The notes under the pieces were generated by a model. That model had not been told where the DNA came from. It did not search any database and worked only from the letters and a program-made list of their open reading frames with translations. A stretch of DNA of 64,000 bases from Sinonovacula constricta. Its lineage: Eukaryota > Mollusca > Bivalvia > Cardiida > Solecurtidae. Made by a program: the position numbers and the translations under genes. The stretch's first letter is position 1. Every line of letters begins with the position of its first letter. Shown here one piece after another: positions 14,401-29,280 of this stretch. The DNA lies in contig CM017559.1 of assembly GCA_007844125.1 (NCBI GenBank), forward strand, positions 37,624,326 to 37,688,325, written 5' to 3'.

Positions 14401-16640
14401 ACTGTAGAATACGTATATGATCACCTGTGGCACTGTAGAATACGTATATGATCACCTGCGTCACTGTAAAATACATAAATGATCAACTGTGTCACTGTAG
14501 AATACATATATGATCACCTGTGTCACAGTAGAATACGTATATGATCACATGAGCCACTGTAGAAAACGAATATAATCACATTTGCTAATATAGAATACAC
14601 ATTTGAACACCTGGCCATTGTAGAATACGTATTTGATCACCTGTGTCACTGAAAAATACGAATCAGATCACCTGTGCCACTGTAGAATACGTATATGATC
14701 ACCTGTGCCACTGTAGAATACGTATATGATCAATGTTGCCACGGTAGAATACGTCTATAATCACCTTTGCCATAGTAGAATACGTATATGTTCACCTGTG
14801 CCACTGTAGCATACTATATGATCACCTGTGCCACTGAAGAATACGTATATGATCACCTGTGTCACAGTAGAATACGTATATGATCAACGTTGCCACGGTA
14901 GAATACGTATATAATCACCGTTGCCATTGAAAAATAGGTATATGTTCACCAGTGCCACTGAAGCATACTACATGATCACCTGTGCCACTGTAGAATACGT
15001 ATATGATCACCTGTGTCACTGTAGAATACGTATATGATTAACTGTGTCACTCTAGATAACATATATGATCACTTGTGTCAAGGTAGAAAACGAATATGAT
15101 CACATGTGTCACTGTAGAATACATATATGATCACCTGTGTCACTGTAGAATACATATAGCATCACCTGTGTCACTGTAGAATACATATATGATCACCTGT
15201 GTCACTGTAGAATACGTATATGATCACCTGTGTCACTGTAGAACACGTATATGATTACCTGTGTCACTGTAGAATACGTATATGATCACCTGTGTCACTG
15301 TAGAATACGTATATGATTGCCTGTGTCACTGTAGAATACGTATATGATCACCTGTGTCACTGTAGAATACGTATATGATCACCACTGTCACTATAGAACA
15401 CGTATATGATCACCAGTGTCACTGTATAATACATATATGATCACCTGTGTCACTCTAGAATACATATATGATCACCTGTGTCACTGTAGAAAACGAATAT
15501 GATCACCTGTGTCACTGTAGAATACATATATGATCACCTGTGTCACTGTAGAATACATATATGATCACGTGTGCCACGGTAGAATACATATATGATCACC
15601 TGTGTCTCTGTAGAATACGAATATGAACACCTGTGTCATTGTAGAATACGTATATAATCACTTGAGTCACTGTAGAAAACGTATTTAAACACACAAACCA
15701 ATGTAGACTACGAATCTGATCACCTGCGCCACTTTATAACACGTATTTGATTAACTGTGTCACTCTAGATTACATATATGATCACTTGTGTCAATGTAGA
15801 AAACGAATATGATCACATGTGTCACTGTAGAATACGTATATGATTAACTGTGTCACTCTAGAATACATATATGATCACCTGTGTCACTGTAGAATACGTA
15901 TATGATTAACTGTGTCACTCTAGATTACATATATGATCACTTGTGTCAATGTAGAAAACGAATATGATCACATGTGTCACTGTAGAATACATATATGATC
16001 ACCTGTGTCACTGTAGAATACATATAGCATCACCTGTGTCACTGTAGAATACGTATATGATCACCTGTGTCAATGTAGAACACGTATATGATTGCCTGTG
16101 TCACTGTAGAATACATATATGATCACCTGTGTCCCTGTAAAAAACGAATATGATCACATGTGTCACTGTAGAATACATATGTGATAACCTGTGTCACTGT
16201 AGAATACATATATGATCACGTGTGCCACTGTAGATTACATATATGATCACCTGTGTCTCTGTAGAATACGAATATGAACACCTGTGTCACTGTAGAATAC
16301 GTATATAATCACATGAGCCACTGTAGAAAACGTATTTAAACACACAAAACAATGTACACTACGCATGTGATCACCTGTGCCACTGCAGAATACGTATATA
16401 ATCACATGAGCCACTGTAGAAAACGAATATAATCACATTTGCTACTGTAGAATACACATTTGAACACCTGGCCATTGTAGAATACGTATATGATCACCTG
16501 TGTCACTGAAAAATACGAATCAGATCGCATGTGCCACTGTAGAATACGTATATGATCACCTGTGCCACTGTAGAATACGTATATGATCACCTGTGCCACT
16601 GTAGAATACTTATATGATTACTGTTGCCACGGTAGAATAC
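8485..16640 (+). repeat. HOR block, 2,009-bp period
   Basis: Marker blocks at 8,519, 9,231, 10,406, 11,240, 12,415, 13,249, 14,579 and 16,436 alternate in spacing between 1,175 and 834 bp, which sums to 2,009 bp (about 65 monomers). The 2,009-bp offset holds for 9,231 to 11,240 to 13,249 and for 10,406 to 12,415. The 13,249 to 16,436 interval holds an extra segment of the 14,943-type module, so the next equivalent marker is 4,021 bp further on. The first unit is shortened between 8,519 and 9,231 (712 rather than 834 bp). Confidence 0.88.
13120..13341 (+). repeat. Diverged HOR marker block (representative of 34 copies)
   Basis: About seven consecutive monomers that depart strongly from consensus, in fixed order: CACATGAGCC, AAAACGTATTTAAACAC, ACCAATGTAGACTACGCATG, a second CACATGAGCC, CACATTTGCTACTG, CACATTTGAACACCTGGCC and CTGAAAAATA. 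CACATTTGCTACTG (in one copy CTATTG) begins, give or take two bases, at 1711, 2547, 3877, 6724, 8519, 9231, 10406, 11240, 12415, 13249, 14579, 16436, 17270, 18879, 19713, 21322, 22341, 23701, 25123, 25463, 26947, 28245, 44905, 46948, 48991, 52304, 54161, 55707, 57561, 58333, 59694, 61055, 62477 and 63768. Three CpG/CpA-type sites are lost and the TGATCA dyad is broken in several units. The minus strand keeps a 65-codon open frame through many copies; I regard this as an effect of recent copying. Confidence 0.88.
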
Positions 16641-19600
16641 GTATATAATCACCTTTGCCATAGTAGAATTCGTATATGTTCAGCTGTGCCACTGTAGCAT
16701 ACTATATGATCACCTGTGCCACTGAAGAATACGTATATGATCACCTGTGTCACAGTAGAATACGTATATAATCAACGTTGCCACGGTAGAATACGTATAA
16801 AATCACCGTTGCCATTGAAAAATAGGTATATGTTCACCTGTGCCACTGTAGCATACTACATGATCACCTGTGCCACTGTAGAATACGTATATGATCACCT
16901 GTGTCACTGTAGAATACGTATATGATTAACTGTGTCATTCTAGATTACCTATATAATCACTTGTGTCAATGCAGAAAACGAATATGATCACATGTGTCAC
17001 TGTAGAATACATATATGATCACCTGTGTCACTGTAGAATACATATATGATCACGTGTGCCACTGTAGATTACATATATGATCACCTATGTCTCTGTAGAA
17101 TACGAATATGAACACCTGTGTCACTGTATAATACGTATATAATCACATGAGCCACTGTAGAAAACGTATTTAAACACACAAACCAATGTAGACTACGCAT
17201 GTGATCACCTGTGCCACTGTAGAATACGTATATAATCACATGAGCCACTGTAGAAAACGAATATAATCACATTTGCTACTGTAGAATACACATTTGAACA
17301 CCTGGCCATTGTAGAATACGTATATGATCACCTGTGTCACTGAAAAATATGAATCAGATCGCATGTGCCACTGTAGAATACGTATATGATCACATGTGCC
17401 ACTGTAGAATACGTATATGATCACTGTTTCCACGGTAGAATACGTATATAATCACCTTTGCCATAGTAGAATACGTATATGTTCAGCTGTGCCACTGTAG
17501 CATACTATATGATCACCTGTGCCACTGAAGAATACGTATATGATCACCTGTGTCACAGTAGAATACGTATATGATCAACGTTGCCACGTTTGAATACGTA
17601 TATAATCACCGTTACCATTGAAAAATAGGTATATGTTCACCTGTGCCACTGAAGCATACTACATGATCACCTGTGCCACTGTAGAATACGTATATGATCA
17701 CCTGTGTCACTGTAGAATACGTATATGATTAACTGTGCCATTCTAGATTAGCTATATGATCACTTGTGTCAATGTAGAAAACGGATATGATCAGATGTGT
17801 CACTGTAGAATACATATATCATCACCTGTGTCACTGGAGAATACATATATGATCACCTGTGTCACTGTAGAATACGTATATAATCGCCTGTGTCACTGTA
17901 GAATACGTACATGATCACCAGTGTCACTGTATAATACATATATGATCACCTGTGTGACTCTAGAATACATATATGATCACCTGTGTCAAAGTAGACAACG
18001 AATATGATCACCTGTGTCACTGTAGAATACGCATATAATCGCCTGTGTCACTGTAGAATACGTACATGATCACCAGTGTCACTGTATAATACATATATGA
18101 TCACCTGTGTCACTCTAGAATACATATATGATCACCTGTGTCAAAGTAGACAACGAATATGATCACCTGTGTCACTGTAGAATACATATATGATCACCTG
18201 TGTCACTGTAGAATACATATATGATCACCTGTGCCACTGTAGATTACATATATGATCACCTGTGTCTCTGTAGAAAACGAATATGAACACCTGTGTCATT
18301 GTTGAATACGTATATAATCACTTGAGCAACTGTATAAAACGTATTTAAACACAAAAACCAATGTAGACTACGTATGTGATCTCCTGTGCCACTGTATAAT
18401 ACGTATATGATCACCTGTGCCACTGTAGAATACGTATATGATCACCTGTGGCACTGTAGAATACGTATATGATCACCTGCGTCACTGTAGAATACATATA
18501 TGATCAACTGTGTCACTGTAGAATACATATATGATCACCTGTGTCACTCTAGAATACATATATGATCACCTGTGTCACTGTAAAAAACGAATATTATCAC
18601 ATGTGTCACTGTAGAATACATATATGATCACCTGTGTCACTGTAGAATACATATATGATCACGTGTGCCACTGTAGATTACATATATGATCACCTGTGTC
18701 TCTGTAGTATACGAATATGAACACCTGTGTCACTGTAGAATACGTATATAATCACATGAGCCACTGTAGAAAACGTATTTAAACACACAAACCAATGTAG
18801 ACTACGCATGTGATCACCTGTGCCACTGTAGAATACGTATATAATCACATGAGCCACTGTAGAAAACGAATATAATCACATTTGCTACAGTAGAATACAC
18901 ATTTGAACACCTGGCCATTGTAGAATACGTATTTGATCACCTGTGTCACTGAAAAATAGGAATCAGATCGCATATGCCACTGTAGAATACGTATATGATC
19001 ACCTGTGCCACTGTAGAATACGTATATGATCACCTGTGCCACTGTAGAATACGTATATGATCACTGTTTCCACGGTAGAATACGTATATAATCACCTTTG
19101 CCATAGTAGAATTCGTATATGTTCAGCTGTGCCACTGTAGCATACTATATGATCACCTGTGCCACTGAAGAATACGTATATGATCACCTGTGTCACAGTA
19201 GAATACGTATATAATCAACGTTGCCACGGTAGAATACGTATAAAATCACCGTTGCCATTGAAAAATAGGTATATGTTCACCTGTGCCACTGTAGCATACT
19301 ACATGATCACCTGTGCCACTGTAGAATACGTATATGATCACCTGTGTCACTGTAGAATACGTATATGATTAACTGTGTCATTCTAGATTACCTATATAAT
19401 CACTTGTGTCAATGCAGAAAACGAATATGATCACATGTGTCACTGTAGAATACATATATGATCACCTGTGTCACTGTAGAATACATATATGATCACGTGT
19501 GCCACTGTAGATTACATATATGATCACCTATGTCTCTGTAGAATACGAATATGAACACCTGTGTCACTGTATAATACGTATATAATCACATGAGCCACTG

Positions 19601-21520
19601 TAGAAAACGTATTTAAACACACAAACCAATGTAGACTACGCATGTGATCACCTGTGCCACTGTAGAATACGTATATAATCACATGAGCCACTGTAGAAAA
19701 CGAATATAATCACATTTGCTACTGTAGAATACACATTTGAACACCTGGCCATTGTAGAATACGTATATGATCACCTGTGTCACTGAAAAATATGAATCAG
19801 ATCGCATGTGCCACTGTAGAATACGTATATGATCACATGTGCCACTGTAGAATACGTATATGATCACTGTTTCCACGGTAGAATACGTATATAATCACCT
19901 TTGCCATAGTAGAATACGTATATGTTCAGCTGTGCCACTGTAGCATACTATATGATCACCTGTGCCACTGAAGAATACGTATATGATCACCTGTGTCACA
20001 GTAGAATACGTATATGATCAACGTTGCCACGTTTGAATACGTATATAATCACCGTTACCATTGAAAAATAGGTATATGTTCACCTGTGCCACTGAAGCAT
20101 ACTACATGATCACCTGTGCCACTGTAGAATACGTATATGATCACCTGTGTCACTGTAGAATACGTATATGATTAACTGTGTCATTCTAGATTAGCTATAT
20201 GATCACTTGTGTCAATGTAGAAAACGGATATGATCACATGTGTCACTGTAGAATACATATATCATCACCTGTGTCACTGGAGAATACATATATGATCACC
20301 TGTGTCACTGTAGAATACGTATATAATCGCCTGTGTCACTGTAGAATACGTACATGATCACCAGTGTCACTGTATAATACATATATGATCACCTGTGTGA
20401 CTCTAGAATACATATATGATCACCTGTGTCAAAGTAGACAACGAATATGATCACCTGTGTCACTGTAGAATACGCATATAATCGCCTGTGTCACTGTAGA
20501 ATACGTACATGATCACCAGTGTCACTGTATAATACATATATGATCACCTGTGTCACTCTAGAATACATATATGATCACCTGTGTCAAAGTAGACAACGAA
20601 TATGATCACCTGTGTCACTGTAGAATACATATATGATCACCTGTGTCACTGTAGAATACATATATGATCACCTGTGCCACTGTAGATTACATATATGATC
20701 ACCTGTGTCTCTGTAGAAAACGAATATGAACACCTGTGTCATTGGTGAATACGTATATAATCACTTGAGCAACTGTATAAAACGTATTTAAACACAAAAA
20801 CCAATGTAGACTACGTATGTGATCTCCTGTGCCACTGTATAATACGTATATGATCACCTGTGCCACTGTAGAATACGTATATGATCACCTGTGGCACTGT
20901 AGAATACGTATATGATCACCTGCGTCACTGTAGAATACATATATGATCAACTGTGTCACTGTAGAATACATATATGATCACCTGTGTCACTCTAGAATAC
21001 CTATATGATCACCTGTGTCACTGTAAAAAACGAATATTATCACATGTGTCACTGTAGAATACATATATGATCACCTGTGTCACTGTAGAATACATATATG
21101 ATCACGTGTGCCACTGTAGATTACATATATGATCACCTGTGTCTCTGTAGTATACGAATATGAACACCTGTGTCACTGTAGAATACGTATATAATCACAT
21201 GAGCCACTGTAGAAAACGTATTTAAACACACAAACCAATGTAGACTACGCATGTGATCACCTGTGCCACTGTAGAATACGTATATAATCACATGAGCCAC
21301 TGTAGAAAACGAATATAATCACATTTGCTACAGTAGAATACACATTTGAACACCTGGCCATTGTAGAATACGTATTTGATCACCTGTGTCACTGAAAAAT
21401 AGGAATCAGATCGCATATGCCACTGTAGAATACGTATATGATCACCTGTGCCACTGTAGAATACGTATATGATCACCTGTGCCACTGTAGAATACGTATA
21501 TGATCACTGTTTCCACGGTA
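16641..21520 (+). repeat. Tandem duplication of a 2,443-bp HOR
   Basis: Two consecutive units, about 16,640-19,080 and 19,080-21,520, match at a constant 2,443-bp offset (about 79 monomers). Shared rare variants include CTGTAGTATACG at about 18,704 and 21,147, a CACATGTGCCAC change near 17,390 and 19,833, and a CTACAGTAG change in the marker blocks at 18,879 and 21,322. Marker pairs 17,270/19,713 and 18,879/21,322 keep the offset exactly. The close match across 2.4 kb points to recent unequal exchange. I could not compute percent identity. Confidence 0.88.
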
Positions 21521-24500
21521 GAATGCGTATATAATCACCTTTGCCATAGTAGAATAGGTATATGTTCACCTGTGCCACTGTAGCATACTACATGATCAAC
21601 TGTGCCACTGTAGAATACGTATATGATCACCTGTGCCACTGTAGAATACGTATATGATCACCTGTGCCACTGTAGAATACGTATATGATCACCTGTGTCA
21701 CTGTAGAATACGTATATGATCAACGTTCCCACGGTAGAATACGTATATAACCACCGTTGCCATTGAAAAATAGGTATATGTTCACCTGTGCCACTGAAGC
21801 ATACTACATGATCACCTGTGCCACTGTAGAATACGTATATGATCACCTGTGCCACTGTAGAATACGTATATGATCACTGTTGCCACGGTAGAATACGTAT
21901 ATAATCACCTTTGCCATAGTAGAATACGTATATGTTCACCTGTGCCACTGAAGCATACTACATGATCACCTGTGCCACTGTAGAATACGTATATGATCAC
22001 CTGTGTCACTGTAGAATACGTATATGATCACCTGTGTCACTGTAGAATACGTATATGATTAACTGTGTCACTCTAGATTACATATATGATCACTTGTGTC
22101 AATGTAGAAAACGAATATGATCACATGTGTCACTGTAGAATACATATATGATCACCTGTGTCACTGTAGAATACATATAGCATCACCTGTGTCACTGTAG
22201 ATTACATATATAATCACATGAGCCACTGTAGAAAACGTATTTAAACACACAAACCAATGTAGACTACGCATGTGATCACCTGTGCCACTGTAGAATACGT
22301 ATATAATCACATGAGCCACTGTAGAAAACGAATATAATCACATTTGCTACTGTAGAATACACATTTGAACACCTGGCCATTGTAGAATACGTATATGATT
22401 ACCTGTGTCACTGAAAAATACAAATCATATCGCATGTGCCACAGTGGAATACGTATATGATCACCTGTGCCACTGTAGAATACGTATATGATCACCTGTG
22501 CCACTGTAGAATACGTATATGATCACTGTTGCCACGGTAGAATACGTATATAATCACCTTTGCCATAGTAGAATACGTATATGTTCACCTGTGCCACTGT
22601 AGCATACTATATGATCACCTGTGCCACTGAAGAATACGTATATGATCACCTGTGTCACAGTAGAATACGTATATGATCAACGTTGCCACGGTAGATTACG
22701 TATATAATCACCGTTGCCATTGAAAAATAGGTATATGTTCACCTGTGCCACTGTAGCATACTACATGATCACCTGTGCCACTGTAGAATACGTTTATGAT
22801 CACCTGTGTCACTGTAGAATACGTATATGATTAACTGTGTCATTCTAGATTACCTATATGATCACTTGTGTCAATGTAGAAAACGAATATGATCACATGT
22901 GTCACTGTAGAATACATATATGATCACCTGTGTCACTGTAGAATACATATAGCATCACCTGTGTCACTGTAGAATACGTATATGATCACCTGTGTCACTG
23001 TAGAATACGTATATGATCACCTTTGTCACTGTAGAATACGTATATGATCGCCTGTGTCACTGTAGAATACGTATATGATCACCAGTGTCACTGTATAATA
23101 CATATATAATCACCTATGTCACTCTAGAATACATATATGATCACCTCTGTCAAAGTAGACAACGAATATGATCACCTGTGTCACTGTAGAATACATATAT
23201 GATCACCTGTGTCACTGTAGAAAACGAATATGATCACATGTGTTACTGTAGAATACATATATGATCACCTGTGTCACTGTAGAATACGTATATGATCACC
23301 TGTGTCACTGTAGAATACGTATATGATCACCTGTGTCACTGTAGAATATGTATATGATCACCTGTGTCGCTGTAGAATACATACATGATCACCTGAGTCA
23401 CTGTAGAATACATATATGATCACCTGTGTCACTCTAGAATACATATATGATCACCTGTGTCACTGTAAAAACGAATATGATCACATGTGTCACTGTAGAA
23501 TACATATATGATCACCTGTGTCACTGTAGAATACATATATGATCACCTGTGCCACTGTAGAATACGTATGTGATCACCTGTGCCACTGTATAATACGTAT
23601 ATGATCACCTGTGCCACTGTAGAATACGTATGTGATCACCTGTGCCACTGTAGAATACGTATATAATCACTTGAGCCACTGTAGAAAACGAATATAATCA
23701 CATTTGCTACTGTAGAATACACATTTGAACACCTGGCCATTGTAGAATACGTATATGATCACCTGTGTCACTGAAAAATACGAATCAGATCGCATGTGCC
23801 ACTGTAGAATACGTATATGATCACCTGTGCCACTGTAGAATACGTATATGATCACCTGTGCCACTGTAGAATACGTATATGATCACTGTTGCCACGGTAG
23901 AATACGTATATAATCACCTTTGCCATAGTAGAATACGTATATGTTCACCTTTGCCACTGTAGCATACTATATGATCACCTGTGTCACTGAAGAATACGTA
24001 TATGATTACCTGTGTCACAGTAGAATACGTATATGATCAACGTTGCCACGGTAGAATACGTATATAATCACCGTTGCCATTGAAAATAGGTATATGTTCA
24101 CCTGTGCCACTGTAGCATACTACATGATCACCTGTGCCACTGTAGAATACGTATATGATCACCTGTGTCACTGTAGAATACGTATATGATTAACTGTGTC
24201 ATTCTAGATTACCTATATGATCACTTGTGTCAATGTAGAAAACGAATATGATCACATGTGTCACTGTAGAATACATATATCATCACCTGTGTCACTGGAG
24301 AATACATATATGATCACCTGTGTCACTGTAGAATACGTATATGATCACCTGTGTCACTGTAGAATACGTATATGATCACCTGTGTCACTGTAGAATACGT
24401 ATATGATCGCCTGTGTCACTGTAAAATACGTATATGATCACCAGTGTCACTGTATAATACATATATGATCACCTGTGTCACTCTAGAATACATATATGAT

Positions 24501-27500
24501 CACCTGTGTGAAAGTAGACAACGAATATGATCACCTGTGTCACTGTAGAATACATATATGATTACCTGTGTCACTGTAGAAAACGAATATGATCACATGT
24601 GTTACTGTAGAATACATATATGATCACCTGTGTCACTGTAGAATACGTATATGATCACCTGTGTCACTGTAGAATACGTATATGATCACCTGTGTCACTG
24701 TAGAATATGTATATGATCACCTGTGTCGCTGTAGATTACATACATGATCACCTGAGTCACTGTAGAATACATATATGATCACCTGTGTCACTCTAGAATA
24801 CATATATGATCACCTGTGTCACTGTAAAAAACGAATATGATCACATGTGTCACTGTAGAATACATATATGATCAGCTGTGTCACTGTAGAATACATATAT
24901 GATCACGTGTGCCACTGTAGATTACATATATGATCACCTGTGTCTCTGTAGATTACGAATATGAACACCTGTGTCACTGTATAATACGTATATAATCACA
25001 TGAGCCACTGTAGAAAACGTATTTAAACACACAAACCAATGTAGACTACGCATGTGATCACCTGTGCCACTGTAGAATACGTATATAATCACATGAGCCA
25101 CTGTAGAAAACGAATATAATCACATTTGCTACTGAAGAATACACATTTGAAAACCTGGCCATTGTAGAATACGTATATGATTACCTGTGTCACTGTAGAA
25201 TACATATATGATCAGCTGTGTCACTGTAGAATACATATATGATCACGTGTGCCACTGTAGATTACATATATGATCACCTGTGTCTCTGTAGAATACGAAT
25301 ATGAACACCTGTGTCACTGTATAATACGTATATAATCACATGAGCCACTGTAGAAAACGTATTTAAACACACAAACCAATGTAGACTACGCATGTGATCA
25401 CCTGTGCCACTGTAGAATACGTATATAATCAGATGAGCCACTGTAGAAAACGAATATAATCACATTTGCTACTGAAGAATACACATTTGAACACCTGGCC
25501 ATTGTAGAATACGTATATGATTACCTGTGTCACTGAAAAATACAAATCAGATCGCATGTGCCACAGTAGAATACGTATATGATCACCTGTGCCACTGTAG
25601 AATACGTATATGATCACCTGTGCCACTGTAGAATACGTATATGATCACTGTTGCCACGGTAGAATACGTATATAATCACCTTTGCCATAGTAGAATACGT
25701 ATATGTTTTACTGTGCCACTGTAGCATACTCTATGATCACCTGTGCCACTGAAGAATACGTATATGATCTCCTGTGTCACAGTAGAATACGTATATGATC
25801 AACGTTGCCACGGTAGATTACGTATATAATCACCGTTGCCATTGAAAAATAGGTATATGTTCACCTGTGCCACTGTAGCATACTACATGATCACCTGTGC
25901 CACTGTAGAATACGTTTATGATCACCTGTGTCACTGTAGAATACGTATATGATTAACTGTGTCATTCTAGATTACCTATATGATCACTTGTGTCAATGTA
26001 GAAAACGAATATGATCACATGTGTCACTGTAGAATACATATATGATCACCTGTGTCACTGTAGAATACATATAGCATCACCTGTGTCACTGTAGAATACG
26101 TATATGATCACCTGTGTCACTGTAGAATACGTATATGATCACCTTTGTCACTGTAAAATACGTATATGATCGCCTGTGTCACTGTAGAATACGTATATGA
26201 TCACCAGTGTCACTGTATAATACATATATAATCACCTGTGTCACTCTAGAATACATATATGATCACCTGTGTCAAAGTAGACAACGAATATGATCACCTG
26301 TGTCACTGTAGAATACATATATGATCACCTGTGTCACTGTAGAAAACGAATATGATCACATGTGTTACTGTAGAATACATATATGATCACCTGTGTCACT
26401 GTAGAATACGTATATGATCACCTGTGTCACTGTAGAATACGTATATGATCACCTGTGTCACTGTAGGATATGTATATGATCACCTGTGTCGCTGTAGAAT
26501 ACATACATGATCACCTGAGTCACTGTAGAGTACATATATGATCACCTGTGTCACTCTAGAATACATATATGATCACCTGTGTCACTGTAAAAACGAATAT
26601 GATCACATGTGTCACTGTAGAATACATATATGATCACCTGTGTCACTGTAGAATACATATATGATCACGTGTGCCACTGTAGATTACATATATGATCACC
26701 TGTGTCTCTGTAGACTACGAATATGAACACCTGTGTCACTGTAGAATACGTATATAATCACTTGAGCCACTGTAGAAAACGTATTTAAACACAAAAACCA
26801 ATGTAGACTACGTATGTGATCACCTGTGCCACTGTATAATACGTAGATGATCACCTGTGCCACTGTAGAATACGTATGTGATCACCTGTGCCACTGTAGA
26901 ATACGTATATAATCACATGAGCCACTGTAGAAAACGAATATAATCACATTTGCTACTGTAGAATACATATTTAAACACCTGGCCATTGTAGAATACGTAT
27001 ATGATCACCTGTGTCACTGAAAAATACGAATCAGATCGCATGTGCCACTGTAGAATACGTATATGATCACCTGTGCCACTGTAGAATACGTATATGATCA
27101 CCTGTGCCACTGTAGAATACGTATATGATCACTGTTGCCACGGTAGAATACGTATATAATCACCTTTGCCATAGTAGAATACGTATATGTTCACCTTTGC
27201 CACTGTAGCATACTATATGACCATCTGTTTCACTGAAGAATACGTATATGATTACCTGTGTCACAGTAGAATACGTATATGATCAACGTTGCCACGGTAG
27301 ATTACGTATATAATCACCGTTGCCATTGAAAAATAGGTATATGTTCACCTGTGCCACTGTAGCATACTACATGATCACCTGTGCCACTGTAGAATACGTT
27401 TATGATCACCTGTGTCACTGTAGAATACGTATATGATCACCTTTGTCACTGTAGAATACGTATATGATCGCCTGTGTCACTGTAGAATACGTATATGATC

Positions 27501-29280
27501 ACCAGTGTCACTGTATAATACATATATAATCACCTGTGTCACTCTAGAATACATATATGATCACCTGTGTCAAAGTAGACAACGAATATGATCACCTGTG
27601 TCACTGTAGAATACATATATGATCACCTGTGTCACTGTAGAAAACGAATATGATCACATGTGTTACTGTAGAATACATATATGATCACCTGTGTCACTGT
27701 AGAATACGTATATGATCACCTGTGTCACTGTAGAATACGTATATGATCACCTGTGTCACTGTAGAATATGTATATGATCACCTGTGTCGCTGTAGAATAC
27801 ATACATGATCACCTGAGTCACTGTAGAGTACATATATGATCACCTGTGTCACTCTAGAATACATATATGATCACCTGTGTCACTGTAAAAACGAATATGA
27901 TCACATGTGTCACTGTAGAATACATATATGATCACCTGTGTCAATGTAGAATACATATATGATCACGTGTGCCACTGTAGATTACATATATGATCACCTG
28001 TGTCTCTGTAGAATACGAATATGAACACCTGTGTCACTGTAGAATACGTATATAATCACTTGAGCCACTGTAGAAAACGTATTTAAACACAAAAACCAAT
28101 GTAGACTACGTATGTGATCACCTGTGCCACTGTATAATATGTAGATGATCACCTGTGCAACTGTAGAATACGTATGTGATCACCTGTGCCACTGTAGAAT
28201 ACGTATATAATCACATGAGCCACTGTAGAAAACGAATATAATCACATTTGCTACTGTAGAATACACATTTAAACACCTGGCCATTGTAGAATACGTATAT
28301 GATCACCTGTGTCACTGAAAAATACGAATCAGATCGCATGTGCCACTGTAGAATACGTATCTGATCACCTGTGCCACTGTAGAATACGTATATGATCACC
28401 TGTGCCACTGTAGAATACGTATATGATCACTGTTGCCACGGTAGAATACGTATATAATCACCTTTGCCATAGTAGAATACGTATATGTTCACCTTTGCCA
28501 CTGTAGCATACTATATGACCACCTGTTTCACTGAAGAATACGTATATGATTACCTGTGTCACAGTAGAATACGTATATGATCAACGTTGCCACGGTAGAA
28601 TACGTATATAATCACCGTTGCCATTGAAAAATAGGTGTATGTTCACCTGTGCCACTGTAGCATACTACATGATCAACTGTGCCACTGTAGAATACGTATA
28701 TGATCACCTGTGTCACTGTAGAATACGTATATGATTAACTGTGTCATTCTAGATTACCTATATGTTCACTTGTGTCAATGTAGAAAACGAATATGATTAC
28801 ATGTGTCACTGTAGAATACATATATCATCACCTGTGTCACTGGAGAATACATATATGATCACCTGTGTCACTGTAGAATACGTATATGATCACCTGTGTC
28901 ACTCTAGAATACGTATATGATCACCTGTGTCACTGTAGAATACGTATATGATCGCCTGTGTCACTGTAGAATACGTATATGATCACCAGTGTCACTGTAT
29001 AATACATATATGATCACCTGTGTCACTCTAGAATACATATATGATCACCTGTGTGAAAGTAGACAACGAACATGATCACCTGTGTCACTGTAGAATACAT
29101 ATATGATCACCTGTGTCACTGTAGAAAACGAATATGATCACATGTGTTACTGTAGAATACATATATGATCACCTGTGTCACTGTAGAATACGTATATGAT
29201 CACCTGTGTCACTGTAGAATACGTATATGATCACCTGTGTCACTGTAGAATATGTATATGATCACCTGTGTCGCTGTAGA
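21521..29280 (+). repeat. HOR block with irregular 1.0-1.5 kb spacing
   Basis: Marker blocks at 22,341, 23,701, 25,123, 25,463, 26,947 and 28,245 are spaced 1,360, 1,422, 340, 1,484 and 1,298 bp apart. These units carry variants shared with the 55-64 kb region, including TGTGTGAAAGTAGACAACG, CGCTGTAGAATACATACATG and AAAATACAAATCA. They therefore belong to the same subfamily as the far right of the window rather than to their 2,009/2,443-bp neighbours. Single-base deletions (GTAAAAACG against GTAAAAAACG) separate sub-lineages. Confidence 0.82.
24850..25529 (+). repeat. Local 340-bp tandem duplication
   Basis: Two adjacent copies, about 24,850-25,189 and 25,190-25,529, have matching landmarks 340 bp apart: ATCAGCTGTG at 24,871 and 25,211, and CACATTTGCT at 25,121 and 25,461. 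The shift equals 11 monomers (one base short of 341). A few differences have accumulated, such as CTGTAGATTACG against CTGTAGAATACG and GAAAACCTGG against GAACACCTGG. The join between copies lies inside a GTGTCACTGTAGAA stretch common to most monomers. Confidence 0.85.
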
